From the NCBI RefSeq assembly GCF_001667735.1, contig NZ_LZJN01000191.1, forward strand, positions 62,001 to 126,000: 64,000 nucleotides of DNA, read 5' to 3'. This document shows positions 35,661 to 44,127 of this stretch, piece after piece (positions within the stretch are counted from its first letter, which is position 1; every line of letters starts with the position of its first letter). This stretch comes from Mycobacterium sp. E183 (GTDB lineage: Bacteria > Actinomycetota > Actinomycetes > Mycobacteriales > Mycobacteriaceae). Under the pieces are notes generated by a model. That model was not told where the DNA came from. It worked only from the letters and a program-made list of their open reading frames with translations, and searched no databases. The translations under genes and the position numbers were made by a program.

Positions 35661-36422
35661 ATGACGCTGTTCGCGCTGCTGCACGGCGGGCTGCATGATG
35701 GCTCGTGCTGGGACGGGGTCGCCGTGGAGCTCGCGCGGCGTGGTCACCGGGTCGTTGCGCCGGATCTGCCGGTCGATGATGAGTCGGCGGGTGCCCTGGA
35801 ATGGGCGCGGGTGGCGATCGACGCGATCGAGGGAGCCCGAGTCGGTGCCGCGTCCCCCGACATGGTCGAGGACGTCGTCGTTGTGGCACATTCGCTGTCG
35901 GGGCTGTGCGCACCGGTCATCGCCACGCTCCACCCGGTGCAAAGAATGGTGTTCGTCGGTGGCCTCCTGCCCGTGCCCGGAGAGTCGTTCGCCGACCACC
36001 TGGCCGCCAACCCCGATGCGATCTCTTTTCCTGAGCCGCAAGAACAGGGTGAGGGACCGTTCGGCCTGTCTTGGGAGGCGGTGCGGGAAGGCTTCTATCA
36101 TGACTGCCCAGAAGCGCTGGGGCGCAAAGCGTTCAATGAGTTGCGACACCAATCCTTTACGGTGTTAATCGAACGTTGTCCGATCGACCGCTGGCCCGAC
36201 ACGCCCTCGGACTACGTGCTCATGCGCGATGATCGCGCGGTCGGCGGGTCCTGGGCCCGGCGCAATGCGGCCGGCCGGATCGGCGCTCGGGTCTTCGAGT
36301 TGGACGGTGGCCACTCACCGTTTTTCGCCCGACCGGCCGAACTGAGCGCCGTCCTGCTAAGCCTGAGCGACCCCGACATCGACGGAAATCGCCGAAGCCG
36401 TGACGAACCGCGATTCGTCTGA
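35661..36422 (+). CDS. Alpha/beta hydrolase
   Basis: 253 aa. The first strand LFALLHGGLHDGSCWD gives the oxyanion HGG. The nucleophile elbow is AHSLSG, with Ala in place of the first Gly of GxSxG. The catalytic His is in LDGGHSPFF. It is similar to the hydroxynitrile lyase/methylesterase-like group. The C-terminal ~20 residues overlap the convergent SDR gene by 66 bp and are probably not part of the fold. It is 88 bp downstream of the AveC-like gene. Substrate unknown. Confidence 0.8.
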   Translation: MTLFALLHGGLHDGSCWDGVAVELARRGHRVVAPDLPVDDESAGALEWARVAIDAIEGARVGAASPDMVEDVVVVAHSLSGLCAPVIATLHPVQRMVFVGGLLPVPGESFADHLAANPDAISFPEPQEQGEGPFGLSWEAVREGFYHDCPEALGRKAFNELRHQSFTVLIERCPIDRWPDTPSDYVLMRDDRAVGGSWARRNAAGRIGARVFELDGGHSPFFARPAELSAVLLSLSDPDIDGNRRSRDEPRFV

Positions 36423-37178
36423 GGCCAGCCAAGCAACGGCGTTCGCGATGTCCTCAGGCATCGTCACGGCAGTGGGGATGAGTTGCTTGCTGAAGCCGTA
36501 CTGGGGATGCGAATACGACTCCGCCGCCTCCTGCATCGCTTCGATCATCCGCCCGCTACCCATGGGTGTCGCGACCGATCCGGGATGGAGGCTGTTCACC
36601 CGGATGTCGTAACGGCCGAGTTCGACCGCGAATGAGCGGGCGAGGCCGGTAACGCCGTGCTTGCTCGCCGTGTACGCCACCATGAAGGGCTCCACTTTCA
36701 CCCCCGCCACCGATCCGATCAGAATGATCGACCCGCCACGTCCGCCGGCGATGATGTGCTTCGCTCCGGCCATGACCGTGTTCCAGGTCCCGACCAGGTT
36801 GACGTTGACCGTGTCCTGAAAATCGCTGGGGGAGACGCGGTCCCAGGGAGCCGGACAACAGATGCCGGCATTGGCGACGATCACGTCAAGCCTGCCGAGT
36901 TCGGCAACAGCCTTATCGACGGCGGCACAGAGGGCGTCATGGTCGCGGGTGTCGACGATCGCCGTGACGGCACGTCTGCCATTCGCCACCACGAGGTCGG
37001 CGGTTTGCGCCAGATCATCGGGAGTGGCCGAGTCGTAGGGGACGCTCGGCGGCAGCGGTCCGGCGATATCGACGAGGATGGTGTCGGCGCCGTCGGCGCT
37101 CAACCTGGCGGCGTGCGCTCGGCCCTGGCCACGGGCGGCACCGGTGATTAGTACAACCTTGCCGCTCATGTCTGCCAC
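36357..37178 (-). CDS. Mycofactocin-coupled SDR-type oxidoreductase
   Basis: 273 aa. Begins SGKVVLITGAARGQGRAHA, the signature N-terminus of mycofactocin-dependent SDRs. These keep a tightly bound nicotinamide that is re-oxidised through mycofactocin rather than released. NAG in VANAGICCPA, catalytic YTASK, and a DI at the end of the second strand indicating NAD(H). It is divergent from the SDR at 37278. It probably oxidises a secondary alcohol; the mycofactocin genes themselves are not in this window. Confidence 0.82.
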   Translation of the reverse strand: MADMSGKVVLITGAARGQGRAHAARLSADGADTILVDIAGPLPPSVPYDSATPDDLAQTADLVVANGRRAVTAIVDTRDHDALCAAVDKAVAELGRLDVIVANAGICCPAPWDRVSPSDFQDTVNVNLVGTWNTVMAGAKHIIAGGRGGSIILIGSVAGVKVEPFMVAYTASKHGVTGLARSFAVELGRYDIRVNSLHPGSVATPMGSGRMIEAMQEAAESYSHPQYGFSKQLIPTAVTMPEDIANAVAWLASDESRFVTASAISVDVGVAQA

Positions 37179-37203
37179 ACGGGTACGTTACATCACCGCG
37201 CTG

Positions 37204-37214
37204 GTTCTGAGAAC
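37204..37214. promoter_or_regulatory. Small palindrome GTTCTGAGAAC
   Basis: Perfect 5-1-5 palindrome in the divergent region between the SDRs at 37178 and 37278. It lies 18 bp before the 16-bp box at 37232 and has the same AGAAC/GTTCT half-sites. It could be an auxiliary site. Confidence 0.4.
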
Positions 37215-37231
37215 TTCCTTTACTCATTAAG

Positions 37232-37247
37232 GAGAATTAGTATTCTG
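37232..37247. promoter_or_regulatory. Shared operator box (GAGAAY-N4-RTTCTC type)
   Basis: GAGAATTAGTATTCTG matches the 16-bp box of 33502-33517 at 11 of 12 arm positions with the same 4-bp spacer. It overlaps TATTCT (37241-37246), the -10 candidate for the SDR at 37278. Confidence 0.62.
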
Positions 37248-37277
37248 CTGCCGATACATAAATGGAGGCGGGGTCGC

Positions 37278-38060
37278 ATGGGCGTACTTGACGGTCAGAC
37301 GGCATTCATCCTGGGGGCGTCAGCCGGAATTGCCCAGGCGAGCGCCAAGCTGCTCGCCGCTGACGGTGCGGCGCTGTACCTTTTGGGGAGATCGAGCAAG
37401 CGCCTGGACGCGGCCCGCGACGGCATCCTCGCCGCGGTCCCGGATGCCGAAATTGTCGTCAAGAAGGGCGATCCCGAAGACGAGGGGACCGTCGCGGCGG
37501 CCGCCGAGGCGGCCCATGACCTCAAGGGTCGGCTGGACATCGTCGTGGGCACGGTGGCCACCGGCGGCACCGGACCACTGACTGGGCTCGATCTCGAGAC
37601 CTTCACCAACTTCGTGATGGGCAATCTGCGGTCAAACTTCTTGGCGCTGCGCTACTCGGCACCGCTGATGACGAACGGCGGGTCGATCGTGTTCATCTCT
37701 TCGACGTCGTCGAAGATCCCGATGGAGGGCCTTGGGCACTACTCGGCGGGCAAGGCCGCACTCGAGATGATGATCCGGGTCGCGGCATCAGAGTTGGGCC
37801 CTAGGGGAATTCGTGTCAATGCCGTCCGGCCCGGCCTGACCGAGGCGGCCACCACGCAGGGCTACATCCACCTGGAAGAGCTGACCAGCAGCTTCCTCGA
37901 ACGCGTCCCGTTGGGCCGCCTCGGGGTGTCTGACGATATCGCCCCGGGCGTCCGTTACCTGGCGGGACCCGAGTCGAGTTGGATGACCGGGCAGAGCTTT
38001 GCGATCGACGGCGGCAACGAGGTAAGGGGCGCTCCCCGCGGGCCGATGTTCACCGTCTAG
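37278..38060 (+). CDS. Short-chain dehydrogenase/reductase, divergent cofactor motif
   Basis: 260 aa SDR. The cofactor loop reads GASAGIA (last Gly of GxxxGxG replaced by Ala). Catalytic Ser is in FISSTSSK and Tyr/Lys in YSAGK. NNAG is replaced by GTVATG. The terminal FAIDGGNEV is normal. ATG at 37278 follows a GGAGG site. Monocistronic; its TAG stop shares the palindrome CTAG with the stop of the convergent gene at 38057. Confidence 0.83.
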   Translation: MGVLDGQTAFILGASAGIAQASAKLLAADGAALYLLGRSSKRLDAARDGILAAVPDAEIVVKKGDPEDEGTVAAAAEAAHDLKGRLDIVVGTVATGGTGPLTGLDLETFTNFVMGNLRSNFLALRYSAPLMTNGGSIVFISSTSSKIPMEGLGHYSAGKAALEMMIRVAASELGPRGIRVNAVRPGLTEAATTQGYIHLEELTSSFLERVPLGRLGVSDDIAPGVRYLAGPESSWMTGQSFAIDGGNEVRGAPRGPMFTV

Positions 38061-39136
38061 CTCACATCCACCGCGTTGCGGGGCGCGGTGATCGGCAGAT
38101 CCAACGACGTGGCGATGCCCGGTGCCGCATCGATGACGTACGGGATTGCGTTGACCACCCGCATGGCCGTCGCCTGCATGGCATCGTCGTTCGCTGACTG
38201 CGCCGTCGGTTCGGTACCGAACCGAAGATCGCAGTGGATGTGCGGCTCGCCCTCGATGACGACGCGGTACGTCCCGTGCGGTGCCGACGCCCACTCGGGT
38301 GCCAGATCGGGCGCCATGCGGTTGATGTGTTCGATGGTGATCACCGGGTGGCCGTTGACGATTCCGGTCGTCTCGGCCCGCACCGCCCCACAGGTGCCTG
38401 CCGGGATCAACCCGCACGCGACGTGGAGGTCGCGTGGTGTGAGCACGCGCTCGTAGCGTTCTGTCACTTCGTCGAGCTCGACGCCAAGAGCTCGTGCCAC
38501 CAGACCGATAGGTGGTCCCCAGGCGAACCGCTGTGCGCCCTCCAGTTCGAGCAGTGGCCTGAAGTCCAGCGGACGGCCAAAGCCCATCGCGTCGAACATC
38601 GAGTACTCGTTGGGGTAGGCCGAGTAGTCGAAGATCTCCTGCGCGCGGACCGACCGGATGGTGTTGGACAAGGTCGACAGCATGACGGCGAACTGATCAC
38701 CGGCGAATCCCGGTTCGATACCCGAGGTGTAGATGGTGACGCCGCCGGCGAGCGCCGCCGCTCGTACTTGGTCGGCCAGGTCGGGAATCCATCTGTCGGG
38801 AAACATCATCCCCGGTGTGTTGGTCGTAACGACATTGATGCCGGCCTTCAGAAATCGGACATAGTCGGGCACCGCGGCCGCATCCATGTCGGCCCCCAAA
38901 GCCGCGTAGACCACGCAGTCGGGCTTGAGTCTGATGATGTCGTCCAGGTCGGCAGTGGTCGTCACACCGATAGGGCCCAGCCCGACAACGTCGCCGGCAT
39001 CGCGACCCGTCTTTTCGGCGCTGTGCACCCATACGCCGACCAGATCGAGGTGTGCGCGCCGGTGGATGGCCCGCAACGCGATGCTTCCGACGCCGCCCGT
39101 CGATATTACGGCGACGCGTAAAACCTTCTCTGCCAT
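38057..39136 (-). CDS. Native amine dehydrogenase-like oxidoreductase, paralogue 5 of 6
   Basis: 359 aa. N-terminal VAVISTGGVGSIAL replaces the WATG form of the Rossmann motif seen in the other copies, so this is a more distant paralogue. SAEKTGRDAGDVVGLGPIGV resembles paralogue 1. It shares IPAGTCGAVRAE with the family. It lies 30 bp downstream of an SDR on the same strand. Confidence 0.76.
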   Translation of the reverse strand: MAEKVLRVAVISTGGVGSIALRAIHRRAHLDLVGVWVHSAEKTGRDAGDVVGLGPIGVTTTADLDDIIRLKPDCVVYAALGADMDAAAVPDYVRFLKAGINVVTTNTPGMMFPDRWIPDLADQVRAAALAGGVTIYTSGIEPGFAGDQFAVMLSTLSNTIRSVRAQEIFDYSAYPNEYSMFDAMGFGRPLDFRPLLELEGAQRFAWGPPIGLVARALGVELDEVTERYERVLTPRDLHVACGLIPAGTCGAVRAETTGIVNGHPVITIEHINRMAPDLAPEWASAPHGTYRVVIEGEPHIHCDLRFGTEPTAQSANDDAMQATAMRVVNAIPYVIDAAPGIATSLDLPITAPRNAVDVS

Positions 39137-39166
39137 GCTGGTTACTCCTTTGTCGGCTGCGTCTGG

Positions 39167-39955
39167 CTACAGATCGGGGATGGGCAGAGAGGAATTCGGA
39201 CCCTGGAGGCCGCCGTCGACAATGAAGGTCGAGTTCGTCGCATAGCAATCGCGGGTGCACAGGTACAACGTCAGCCGGCCGAGGTCCGCGACGTCACCGA
39301 TACGATGCAGCGGCGTCAGCTCCTTCAGTTTCTCCTCGGACCCAGGCATCAGGTCGAAGCTGGACTGCAGCCCGGTGGTCATGAATGCGCCCAGGGCGAT
39401 CGCATTGACGCGGATCTTGGGGGCGAGCTCCTGGGCCATGGCGCGGGTCAGGGCTTCGAGTCCACCCTTGGCCACGGAATAGGGCAGTAATCCCCGGATC
39501 CCGAATCGGCCCGCTCCCGACGAGATGTTCACGATCGAGCCCCGGCCCACCGCCAGCATGTGCGGCACGACCAACTGGCTCATGATGAAAGCGGAAGTGA
39601 CGCAATAATCGAAGGTTTCCCGGAGGTTGTCGTCGGTCAGGCGCAGAAATGGGCCGTAAGTTGCGAAACCGACGTTGTTGACCAGGATGTCGATGCGGCC
39701 GAACTTGTCGACCGCGGTCTGGACCACGCGCTCGCTGTCGGAGCGTTGTAGCGCGTCGGCGGTGATTGCGAGTCCTTTGCCGCCCGATTCTTCGATGTCC
39801 GTGACCGTCCGCTCCACCTCGGACGTCGTACGCGCCGTACCGACCACCGTGGCGCCCGCTTCCGCAAGGACCTTGGCGATACCCTCGCCGACGCCGCGCC
39901 CGGCGCCGGTGACAATCGCCACTTGACCGTCTAGGTTGAACTGCTCGAGTGCCAC
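39167..39955 (-). CDS. Short-chain dehydrogenase/reductase
   Basis: Classical SDR, 262 aa. TGAGRGVG cofactor motif near residue 16, NNVG, NISSGAG with catalytic Ser, YSVAK, and FIVDGGLQG near the C-terminus. It heads a two-gene operon with the amine-dehydrogenase-like gene. Divergent from the VOC gene at 40067 across a degenerate copy of the GAGAAT box. Confidence 0.87.
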   Translation of the reverse strand: MALEQFNLDGQVAIVTGAGRGVGEGIAKVLAEAGATVVGTARTTSEVERTVTDIEESGGKGLAITADALQRSDSERVVQTAVDKFGRIDILVNNVGFATYGPFLRLTDDNLRETFDYCVTSAFIMSQLVVPHMLAVGRGSIVNISSGAGRFGIRGLLPYSVAKGGLEALTRAMAQELAPKIRVNAIALGAFMTTGLQSSFDLMPGSEEKLKELTPLHRIGDVADLGRLTLYLCTRDCYATNSTFIVDGGLQGPNSSLPIPDL

Positions 39956-40008
39956 AAAGCGCCTCTCCGCCAGGACGTGTGGGTGTGCAGCCGCGAATCT
40001 ACCGCAAC

Positions 40009-40024
40009 GAGAATCGATATTTCC
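40009..40024. promoter_or_regulatory. Degenerate copy of the shared operator box
   Basis: GAGAATCGATATTTCC matches GAGAATCGATATTCTC at 14 of 16 positions; the first 13 bases are identical to those at 33502. It lies between the divergent starts at 39955 and 40067. Confidence 0.5.
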
Positions 40025-40066
40025 GATAATTGAAATCTCTCTTTATGCGCTCGTAGAGTCTTTGGC

Positions 40067-40507
40067 ATGTCACCCCAGCTGCCGCAGTTGCACCACGTTG
40101 TGTTCGCCGTCGCTCTTGAGCGCCTCGACCGCGCTGCCGACTACCTGAGCGCTTTGGGCTTTCAGTTCCAGGCTTTCGAGTTAGAGCGCCTTGGTCTGCA
40201 GGTTCGCCTCGACTGGGACCGCGGGTTCGAGCTCATCGCCCCGACCGCCGCGGCACCAACGGATGCCGGTACCGCGGCGGACTTTCTCGCGCGCAACGGT
40301 GACGGGCTGTTCTCCGTCATCGTACGCACCGCGGATTGTGCCGCGGGCGAGGACATCGCCGCGAGGTACGGCGTGAAGTCCGACTTCCGGCAGCGGCACG
40401 AAGGCGACGGATTCGAACTGACCGAAGTCAAATTGGAGCCGTTGTTCGGCATCCCGTTGACCCTGATGACCACGAATATGCCCGACGGGCAACCGGTTAG
40501 CTCGTAG
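40067..40507 (+). CDS. VOC-superfamily (glyoxalase-like) protein
   Basis: 146 aa. Begins LPQLHHVVFAVALERLDRA, the first beta-alpha unit of a VOC (vicinal oxygen chelate) domain with a potential metal-binding His. VRLDWDRGFELIAP gives the second metal strand with Glu. Possible roles include isomerase, epimerase or lactone/epoxide-opening enzyme. TAGAGT ends 7 nt before the ATG and there is no ribosome site, so the transcript is probably leaderless. It overlaps the convergent ligase gene by 11 bp. Confidence 0.7.
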   Translation: MSPQLPQLHHVVFAVALERLDRAADYLSALGFQFQAFELERLGLQVRLDWDRGFELIAPTAAAPTDAGTAADFLARNGDGLFSVIVRTADCAAGEDIAARYGVKSDFRQRHEGDGFELTEVKLEPLFGIPLTLMTTNMPDGQPVSS

Positions 40508-42116
40508 CCGAGCGCAACTGTTCGCTGAGTTGCCGCGCCAGCTCCGGCTTCTTGACTTTGCCGGTCGCGGTGAACGGAAGGTCTCGCTTGGCGGTGACCC
40601 AAATGTGCTTGGGAACCTTGTACGCCGACAGCCGGTCGCGCAGTTGCGCTCGCAAAGACTCGGCGTCGAGTGCGGATTCGCCGCGCGGCACCACCGCAGC
40701 CGCGACTACCGTTCCGTGTTCAGCGCTCTCCGCTCCGACCACATATGCCTCGAGCACGCCGTCGCAGTCGGCCAGTGCCAGTTCGACTTCGCTGGGTGTG
40801 ACGTTGGTGCCCCCACCGGTCTTGATCAGGTCGCCCAACCGTCCGGTGAACTTGATCCAACCGTCGTCGTACTCGATGCCGCAGTCGCCCGTTCGGTAGT
40901 AGCCGTCCGACGTGAACACGTCCTCGCGCTCGCACTTGTGCAGCCGCTGCATCAACGAGTATCCGCGAACCCATATTTCGCCGGGCGTGCCAATGGGCGC
41001 CGGCTGTCCCGTGTCGGGGTCGACGATCAGGTGGTGCAGCCCTTCGATTGGTGGGCCGCCGGTTTCGGACCGATCGGGCGTTTGCGGCAGATAGGGATCG
41101 ACGCCGAGGTGGTTGCCGCACAGCTCGGTCATTCCCAGGCCGCTGGAGCCCTTGGGTTGATGCCGGGGTGGCACCATCGCGGGCATGCTGGTGCGGTGCA
41201 CCGAACTCAGATCGCGTGCTGAGAAGTCGGGATGCTCGGACAGCGTCTTACCCTGCTGCGGCCAGCCCAGCGCGATGGTCGCGCGGTGTCGCTCCATCAG
41301 CTCCAACGCCTCTGCTGCATCGAACGCGGGCTGAGTGATCAGCGTCGCGCCGTGGTGGATCACCGCGTGCAATCCGGTGATCAGCCCGCCCACCCAGAAG
41401 AAGGGCATGGACGTGAACATCACGTCGTCGTGGGTGACGGCGTACATGAAGGTGAGGTTGTAGGTGTGGCGGACCAGCGTTCCCTGGGTGTGCACGGGCC
41501 CTTTCGGGTCACCGGTGCTGCCCGAGGTGTAGATGATCATCACCTCGTCGGCCGGGGTCACGCACGACTCCACGTCGACGAGGAAGTCGGCGTCGGCGGC
41601 CGGCAGCGCGCCGTCGGCGTGGATCCTCGTCGTCCAGGCCCGATCAGACGGTCCCCACACCGCGACAGTCCGTAGGAAGGGGGCCTTGCGGACCATGATG
41701 CGCCCTGGCCGGTCCTGACCGGCGAGACCCGGCAGTGCATCTTCCAGCCGGGTCAAAAAGTCGTGATTGCGGAACCGCGGCCACGCCAAGATTGCGTTCA
41801 GGTCCGCATGGCGGGCGGTCCAGGCCAGTTCGGAGGCCTTATAGAAGGTGTTGAGCGGAACAGCGACCGCACCGATGCGTGTGGTGGCAAACCACGCCAG
41901 TGCCCAGTCGACGCTGTTGGGCATCAGGATTCCGACGTGGTCGCCCTTGCTGATGCCCTGCGCCAACAGGGCGGCGGCCAGGGCGGCCGAACGGCGGTCG
42001 AGATCGGCGTAGGACAATCTCCGCCCGTCGGCGATGAGGAACGGCCTGTCGCCGAAACGGGCTGCGCAAAACCTCACCAGTGCAGGGATCGTGGGCAAGA
42101 TCGTCGGAAAGGGCAT
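40497..42116 (-). CDS. AMP-forming acyl-CoA synthetase / ligase (FadD-like)
   Basis: 539 aa ANL-superfamily ligase. P-loop YTSGSTGDPKG, A5 motif GLGMTE, A7 YRTGD, and the C-terminal TATGKVKK with the adenylating Lys. It activates a carboxylic acid to its CoA thioester with ATP. It probably acts as the entry activation step for acids made by the oxidising enzymes around it. On the - strand TATTCT ends 6 nt before the ATG, so the transcript is probably leaderless. It is divergent from the SnoaL-like gene at 42191. Confidence 0.9.
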   Translation of the reverse strand: MPFPTILPTIPALVRFCAARFGDRPFLIADGRRLSYADLDRRSAALAAALLAQGISKGDHVGILMPNSVDWALAWFATTRIGAVAVPLNTFYKASELAWTARHADLNAILAWPRFRNHDFLTRLEDALPGLAGQDRPGRIMVRKAPFLRTVAVWGPSDRAWTTRIHADGALPAADADFLVDVESCVTPADEVMIIYTSGSTGDPKGPVHTQGTLVRHTYNLTFMYAVTHDDVMFTSMPFFWVGGLITGLHAVIHHGATLITQPAFDAAEALELMERHRATIALGWPQQGKTLSEHPDFSARDLSSVHRTSMPAMVPPRHQPKGSSGLGMTELCGNHLGVDPYLPQTPDRSETGGPPIEGLHHLIVDPDTGQPAPIGTPGEIWVRGYSLMQRLHKCEREDVFTSDGYYRTGDCGIEYDDGWIKFTGRLGDLIKTGGGTNVTPSEVELALADCDGVLEAYVVGAESAEHGTVVAAAVVPRGESALDAESLRAQLRDRLSAYKVPKHIWVTAKRDLPFTATGKVKKPELARQLSEQLRSATS

Positions 42117-42122
42117 GAGCGC

Positions 42123-42128
42123 AGAATA
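42123..42128 (-). promoter_or_regulatory. -10 element of leaderless promoter for the acyl-CoA synthetase
   Basis: TATTCT on the - strand, exactly 6 nt before the ATG at 42116. It forms a mirror pair with the leaderless promoter at 42179-42184. Confidence 0.6.
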
Positions 42129-42145
42129 GTAGCCTTTCCGAAACC

Positions 42146-42161
42146 GAGAACAGCGGTTCTC
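42146..42161. promoter_or_regulatory. Shared operator box, perfect arms
   Basis: GAGAACAGCGGTTCTC, two perfect 6-bp arms with a 4-bp spacer. It lies midway between two divergent leaderless starts (42116 and 42191) and could control both. Confidence 0.68.
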
Positions 42162-42178
42162 ATTAGGCGGTGTGAGCC

Positions 42179-42184
42179 TACAAT
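42179..42184 (+). promoter_or_regulatory. -10 element of leaderless promoter for the SnoaL-like gene
   Basis: TACAAT, exactly 6 nt before the ATG at 42191. No ribosome site precedes that ATG. Confidence 0.62.
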
Positions 42185-42190
42185 ACCGCG

Positions 42191-42760
42191 ATGGCCACAG
42201 GATTGAAGGGTTCGACCGGCGATGACCGGTTGGACCGAGTGGAGTCGAGCCTCGCGATTAGCCAGTTACCCGGCAAGTATGCAATGGCCCTCGATGCCCG
42301 TGATCTCGATGCATTGGTGGCGTTGTTCGTCGACGATGTCGACGCGGGCGCCGAGGGGCGCGGCAGGGATGCGTTGAGGCGCTGGTATGACCGCGTGCTC
42401 CGACGGTTCTACCGCAGCATCCACCTGATCTGCGGTCACCAGTTCGACTTCGTCGACGCCGATCATGCGACCGGAGCGATTTACTGCCGCGCCGAACACG
42501 AGGACGGCGACGGATGGTATGTGATCACGATGCGCTACGACGACGTCTATGAGCGCCGCGACGGCCAGTGGTGCTTCGTCAAGCGGCGGGAGCATCCCTG
42601 GTATTCCGTCGATGTCACCGAGCGCCCCGGTCCCGAGTTCATGCGATGGCCGACCGACGTTCGGTTGCGTGCGGCTATGCCCCAACGGATGCCGACCTGG
42701 CGGGCCTTTTGGGCCGACGGTGATCCGGGCTTGCCGGGACGGCTGTCGGCGCGTCCGTAA
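42191..42760 (+). CDS. SnoaL/NTF2-like protein
   Basis: 189 aa single-domain protein of the SnoaL_4/NTF2-like cone fold. ISQLPGKYAMALDARDLDAL is the typical first helix. FVDDVD, FRSIHLI-type strand (RFYRSIHLICGHQF) and the YDDVYERRDGQWCFVKRR sheet follow. Members include isomerases, cyclases and hydratases; the active-site residues cannot be assigned by eye. The C-terminal ~45 residues extend past the domain. It is the first gene of the + strand set that leads to the CoA-transferase and P450. Confidence 0.78.
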   Translation: MATGLKGSTGDDRLDRVESSLAISQLPGKYAMALDARDLDALVALFVDDVDAGAEGRGRDALRRWYDRVLRRFYRSIHLICGHQFDFVDADHATGAIYCRAEHEDGDGWYVITMRYDDVYERRDGQWCFVKRREHPWYSVDVTERPGPEFMRWPTDVRLRAAMPQRMPTWRAFWADGDPGLPGRLSARP

Positions 42761-42793
42761 GCACTTCGGCGCTGCCCCGTTGGCGCCGCCGCG

Positions 42794-42837
42794 GTTTACA
42801 AACTCCCTCGAAACTGACATTCTCGGAACGTGTAAAC
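42794..42837. promoter_or_regulatory. Spaced inverted repeat GTTTACA...TGTAAAC
   Basis: Two perfect 7-bp arms at 42794-42800 and 42831-42837, 30 bp apart, upstream of the CoA-transferase at 42895. An ATTCTC half-site (42819-42824) lies between them. It could be an operator or a transcript hairpin. Confidence 0.35.
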
Positions 42838-42894
42838 GAGCATTACCGCCGTTTCCCAACTGTTGGTGCGCTCGCACCCGTACTGCCGTGACCC

Positions 42895-44127
42895 ATGGAG
42901 GCCGTCATTTCCGTCGACAAAGTACTCAGCGGTGTTCGCGTGCTGGAGGTTGCCGCGTGGACCTTCGTACCGTCGGCCGGCGCCGTGTTGGCGGAATGGG
43001 GTGCCGAGGTCATCAAGGTCGAGCCGCGCGAGGGAGGCGACCCGCAACGCGGCCTCGTGACGATGGGCATCGTCGACGAGGGTGGTGGCGCCGTCAACTA
43101 CATGATCGAGATACCGAATCGGGGCAAGAAGTCGATCGGCGTCGATCTGAGCACTCCCGGCGGCCAAGACGTCATCCGCAAAGTCGCGGCCACCTGCGAC
43201 GTGTTCCTCACCAGCTACCTACCAAGCCGCCGCAAGAAGATGGGCATCGACGTCGACGACATCAGGGCCGTCAACCCCAACATCGTCTACGTACGCGGGT
43301 CGGGCCACGGCCCGAAGGGACCCGACGCCGACAAGCCCGGCTATGACGGCGTCTCTTACTGGGCGCGCGGCGGCATCGCCGCCATGCTCACCGAGGACGC
43401 TGAGGAATTGGTGCGTTCACGACCCGCGTTCGGCGACCTGCTCGGCGGAATGACGATCGCTGGGGGTATCGCGGCAGCGCTGTACCGGAAGGCGACCACC
43501 GGTCAGGGATCGGTGGTGGATGTCTCCCTCCTCGGGCTTGCGGCTTGGAACCTCAGCCCCGACATCGCAGTGAGCCAGATTCATGGCGGCGGCGCGGTTC
43601 CGAGCTGGCGCCACGCCGACGCGCCCAACCCTTTGGTCGGGACCTACCGCACAAAAGACGATCGCCACGTCCAGCTGATGATGTTGCAACTGGACAAGTT
43701 CTATGCGGAAGCGATGCGCGTGATCGGCCTACCCGAACTCGTCGATGATGCGCGATTTGCCGAGGCGGCAACGCGATTCGCCAACCGGGCGGAACTCATC
43801 TCGCTGATGGACGAAGCGTTTGCCCAACGCACACTCGTCGAATGGCGTGAGGCGCTCGCAGACCTCTCCGGCGCCTGGGGTGTGGTGCAGACACCGGGGG
43901 AGGTCTGCCACGACCCGGCGGTGACCGCGAACGGCTATGTCGCGAAGACCGCGACGATGAGCGGAGCGCCTTACTCGTTGCCCACCAACCCCGTCCAATT
44001 CGACGAGACGGCCGTCACCCCTTCGGGGGCGCCCGAGCACGGCCAGCACACCGAGGAGGTGCTGATGGAAGCGGGCCTGGACTGGGACACCATCGAAGCC
44101 TACAAAGAGGCCGGAGCGATTCTATGA
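42895..44127 (+). CDS. Family III CoA-transferase (CaiB/BaiF type)
   Basis: 410 aa. GVRVLEVAAWTFVPSAG and AEWGAEVIKVEPREGGDP are the standard N-terminal CoA-binding segments. The catalytic Asp is in FGDLLGG, followed by AAALYRKATTGQGSVVDVSL. It transfers CoA between carboxylic acids through an aspartyl-CoA anhydride. The stop overlaps the P450 start (ATGA), so acid activation and hydroxylation are coupled. I keep ATG 42895; it has no strong ribosome site. Confidence 0.9.
   Translation: MEAVISVDKVLSGVRVLEVAAWTFVPSAGAVLAEWGAEVIKVEPREGGDPQRGLVTMGIVDEGGGAVNYMIEIPNRGKKSIGVDLSTPGGQDVIRKVAATCDVFLTSYLPSRRKKMGIDVDDIRAVNPNIVYVRGSGHGPKGPDADKPGYDGVSYWARGGIAAMLTEDAEELVRSRPAFGDLLGGMTIAGGIAAALYRKATTGQGSVVDVSLLGLAAWNLSPDIAVSQIHGGGAVPSWRHADAPNPLVGTYRTKDDRHVQLMMLQLDKFYAEAMRVIGLPELVDDARFAEAATRFANRAELISLMDEAFAQRTLVEWREALADLSGAWGVVQTPGEVCHDPAVTANGYVAKTATMSGAPYSLPTNPVQFDETAVTPSGAPEHGQHTEEVLMEAGLDWDTIEAYKEAGAIL

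Noticed and set aside
38057-38060. CTAG shared by two convergent stop codons
   Set aside because: A simple consequence of tight convergent packing; no function suggested.
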